Shown piece after piece: positions 62,725 to 64,000 of a stretch of 64,000 nucleotides of DNA. A model generated the notes under the pieces. It was not told the DNA's origin. It saw only the letters and a list, made by a program, of their open reading frames with translations, and ran no database searches. Source of the DNA: Certhia americana (lineage: Eukaryota > Chordata > Aves > Passeriformes > Certhiidae); the NCBI GenBank assembly GCA_018697195.1, contig CM031879.1:24556806-24620805 (forward strand). The letters run 5' to 3'. Position numbers and translations under genes: made by a program. How positions within the stretch are numbered: position 1 is the stretch's first letter; each line of letters opens with the position of its first letter.

Positions 62725-63190
62725 TCGCACAAACTGTTTGGTTTGGAAGGACCGCTGAAAGCTCACCCTGCAACCCCCCTGCCAAGGCAGGATCACTGGG
62801 ATCAGGTGGCACAGAAATGGTGTGCTATTCTGTAATTTGAATGTCACCCCAAGGGTGAAATCCATGATCTCCCTGGGCAGCCTGTGCCAGTGCCACCCCT
62901 ACTGAAAAGTTCTTCCTCATGGATGAGGGGGGAACTTGCAGTGTGGTTATGCATGGCCACTGCTCTACCTCCTGTCACTGGGGCACCATCTGGAAGAGAC
63001 CTGTTACCCTCTCTGGCACCCACCTTGCGATCCGTACACGCACAATGCTATCCTCTCTCGCCATTCTCCGACTAAACGGCCCAGCTATCCAGTCTCCCCT
63101 GCATAACAAGCTGCTCCAAACCCAATGATCTTTGTGGCCCCACTGTGGCCCTCTCCAGTGCTCCTTGTCTTTCTTGTACTGGAGAAGCAC
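62725..63190 (-). mobile_element. CR1 LINE fragment (3' end), minus orientation, upstream of the IFRD1 island
   Basis: Antisense CR1: CAAACTGTTTGGTTTGGAAG, CAACCCCCCTGCCAAGGCAG, CTCCCTGGGCAGCCTGTGCC, AGTGCCACCCCTACTGAAAA and GTTCTTCCTCATG, then a degraded stretch to CTCCAGTGCTCCTTGTCTTT. The copy is old. It starts within about 40-60 bp of the upstream edge of the CpG island, in the same orientation as IFRD1. Confidence 0.88.
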
Positions 63191-64000
63191 AGAACTTCAG
63201 TGCATCTTCTCACTTAAACAGATGCAGGTATATACTTACCCATTCATAGCAATTTTCTTCCAAGCAGAAATAAATTTATTTCCATATATCTTCTAATTTG
63301 TAGGAGACTTGTGTTTTATGTTTTTATTTAATCTCACAAGTATTTTTTAATATTTTCTCCTAAATGTCAAATAAATAAATTATATATTTAAGTATAATCG
63401 CTTTCCTGTCCACTCATAGATTTGTGTTTAGTTTCTGAGCTTTGAATGTTTTTTTGATGTTCACTGATAGGCCATATCAAAACTGCAGTGTTTGAGGAAG
63501 GAAGGCAGTTTTGCAGAACGTGCAGGAAGGTTACATAAGACACAATGTGATACCGGTTTGAATTCTGTTGTGTACAAAATGTATTTACAACTGCTCCAGA
63601 ACGGTAAACTTCCAACAATTCTCTGTATATGGCCTCCTGAAACAAAAAAAGGAGTTAGTGACACTTGTTTGTGCATGCTGGTATGGAAAGCTAGAAGTGT
63701 CTCTTCTAGACTGGTAGCTGGCTGGTATCTTTGAGTTCAAGGTTTTTCATTGCTGTGCGGTAGACTCCTGGTGAACAATTCCCTGAGCACGGGAGTGCCC
63801 CAATTCCTGAAAACCTTTAGCCAGGATTCTTTTTCGGCATATTGGTTAAGAGGGGTAGCAGAAGAGACAGAAGTTGCAGTATGTACTGTGTCTTATACAG
63901 ACAACACATAAATTTCTCAAGGGCCTGTGTTTTTTCTCCTTCATGATGCATGTTAACAGCAAAGATAGGGCCCCCCCTTTCCAGGTAAGTTGGCAAAGGA
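63191..64000. other. Sequence upstream of IFRD1, right edge of the window
   Basis: AT-rich, with several AATAAA/TTTATT hexamers at about 63,265-63,380. In human the next gene upstream is ZNF277 on the same strand, so its 3' UTR could begin near or beyond this edge. No ZNF277 coding sequence was recognised here. Confidence 0.4.

Noticed and set aside
61422..62865. Long open frames (up to 247 codons) on both strands of the CpG island.
   Set aside because: Pro/Arg/Ala-rich translations of GC-rich promoter DNA in every frame, with no conserved motif.
63820..63840. Minus-strand ATGCCGAAAAAGAATCC, reading Met-Pro-Lys-Lys-Asn-Pro, considered as the IFRD1 start.
   Set aside because: It stops after seven codons, has no splice donor in the right phase, and lies 1.1 kb outside the CpG island beyond a CR1 copy.

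Overview
The window looks like a single-copy, AT-rich, gene-poor stretch of a bird (or at least sauropsid) nuclear chromosome. Three things point that way: several degraded CR1 LINE 3' ends, one ending in the ATTCTGTG octamer repeat; a compact vertebrate intron-exon structure; and a conserved vertebrate gene pair. No prokaryotic, organellar or CRISPR-like feature was seen. There are two assembly gaps (16470-16726 and 34779-34788), each inside a simple or tandem repeat.

Layout. 1-41,400 is intergenic sequence with no convincing protein-coding exon. It holds CR1 fragments (about 27,593-28,345, 31,828-32,550 and 35,482-35,790), one old CR1 being split by an LTR-like insertion with a 5-bp target duplication. 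It also holds several tandem repeats, a long pure CTTT tract running into an assembly gap, and an orphan GC-rich island around 34.6-35.03 kb carrying an 11-bp minisatellite. 41,398-46,587 carries the minus-strand gene LSMEM1 (three coding exons, complete 150-residue reading frame). 51,802-60,237 carries eleven minus-strand coding exons of IFRD1 (interferon-related developmental regulator 1, also TIS7/PC4). Its CpG-island promoter lies at about 61,555-62,690, with a candidate first exon at about 61,819-61,985. A further antisense CR1 fragment (about 62,725-63,190) sits directly upstream of the island.

From recalled human gene order (ZNF277, IFRD1, LSMEM1, then a long gap to TMEM168), IFRD1 and LSMEM1 are same-strand neighbours, and the same order and relative orientation is seen here. 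The first 41 kb is therefore probably the gene desert between LSMEM1 and TMEM168.

The genes do not form an operon. IFRD1 is a nuclear transcriptional co-regulator induced by phorbol ester, NGF and stress. The promoter island carries an exact AP-1 site, two NRF1-type palindromes and a perfect inverted pair of CRE half-sites. LSMEM1 encodes a small single-pass membrane protein of unknown biochemical role. I did not find a new biological system. The points most worth checking are the apparently disrupted or alternative IFRD1 start, the family of unrelated 11-bp minisatellites, the orphan GC island, and two non-coding stretches whose base composition resembles conserved enhancers.
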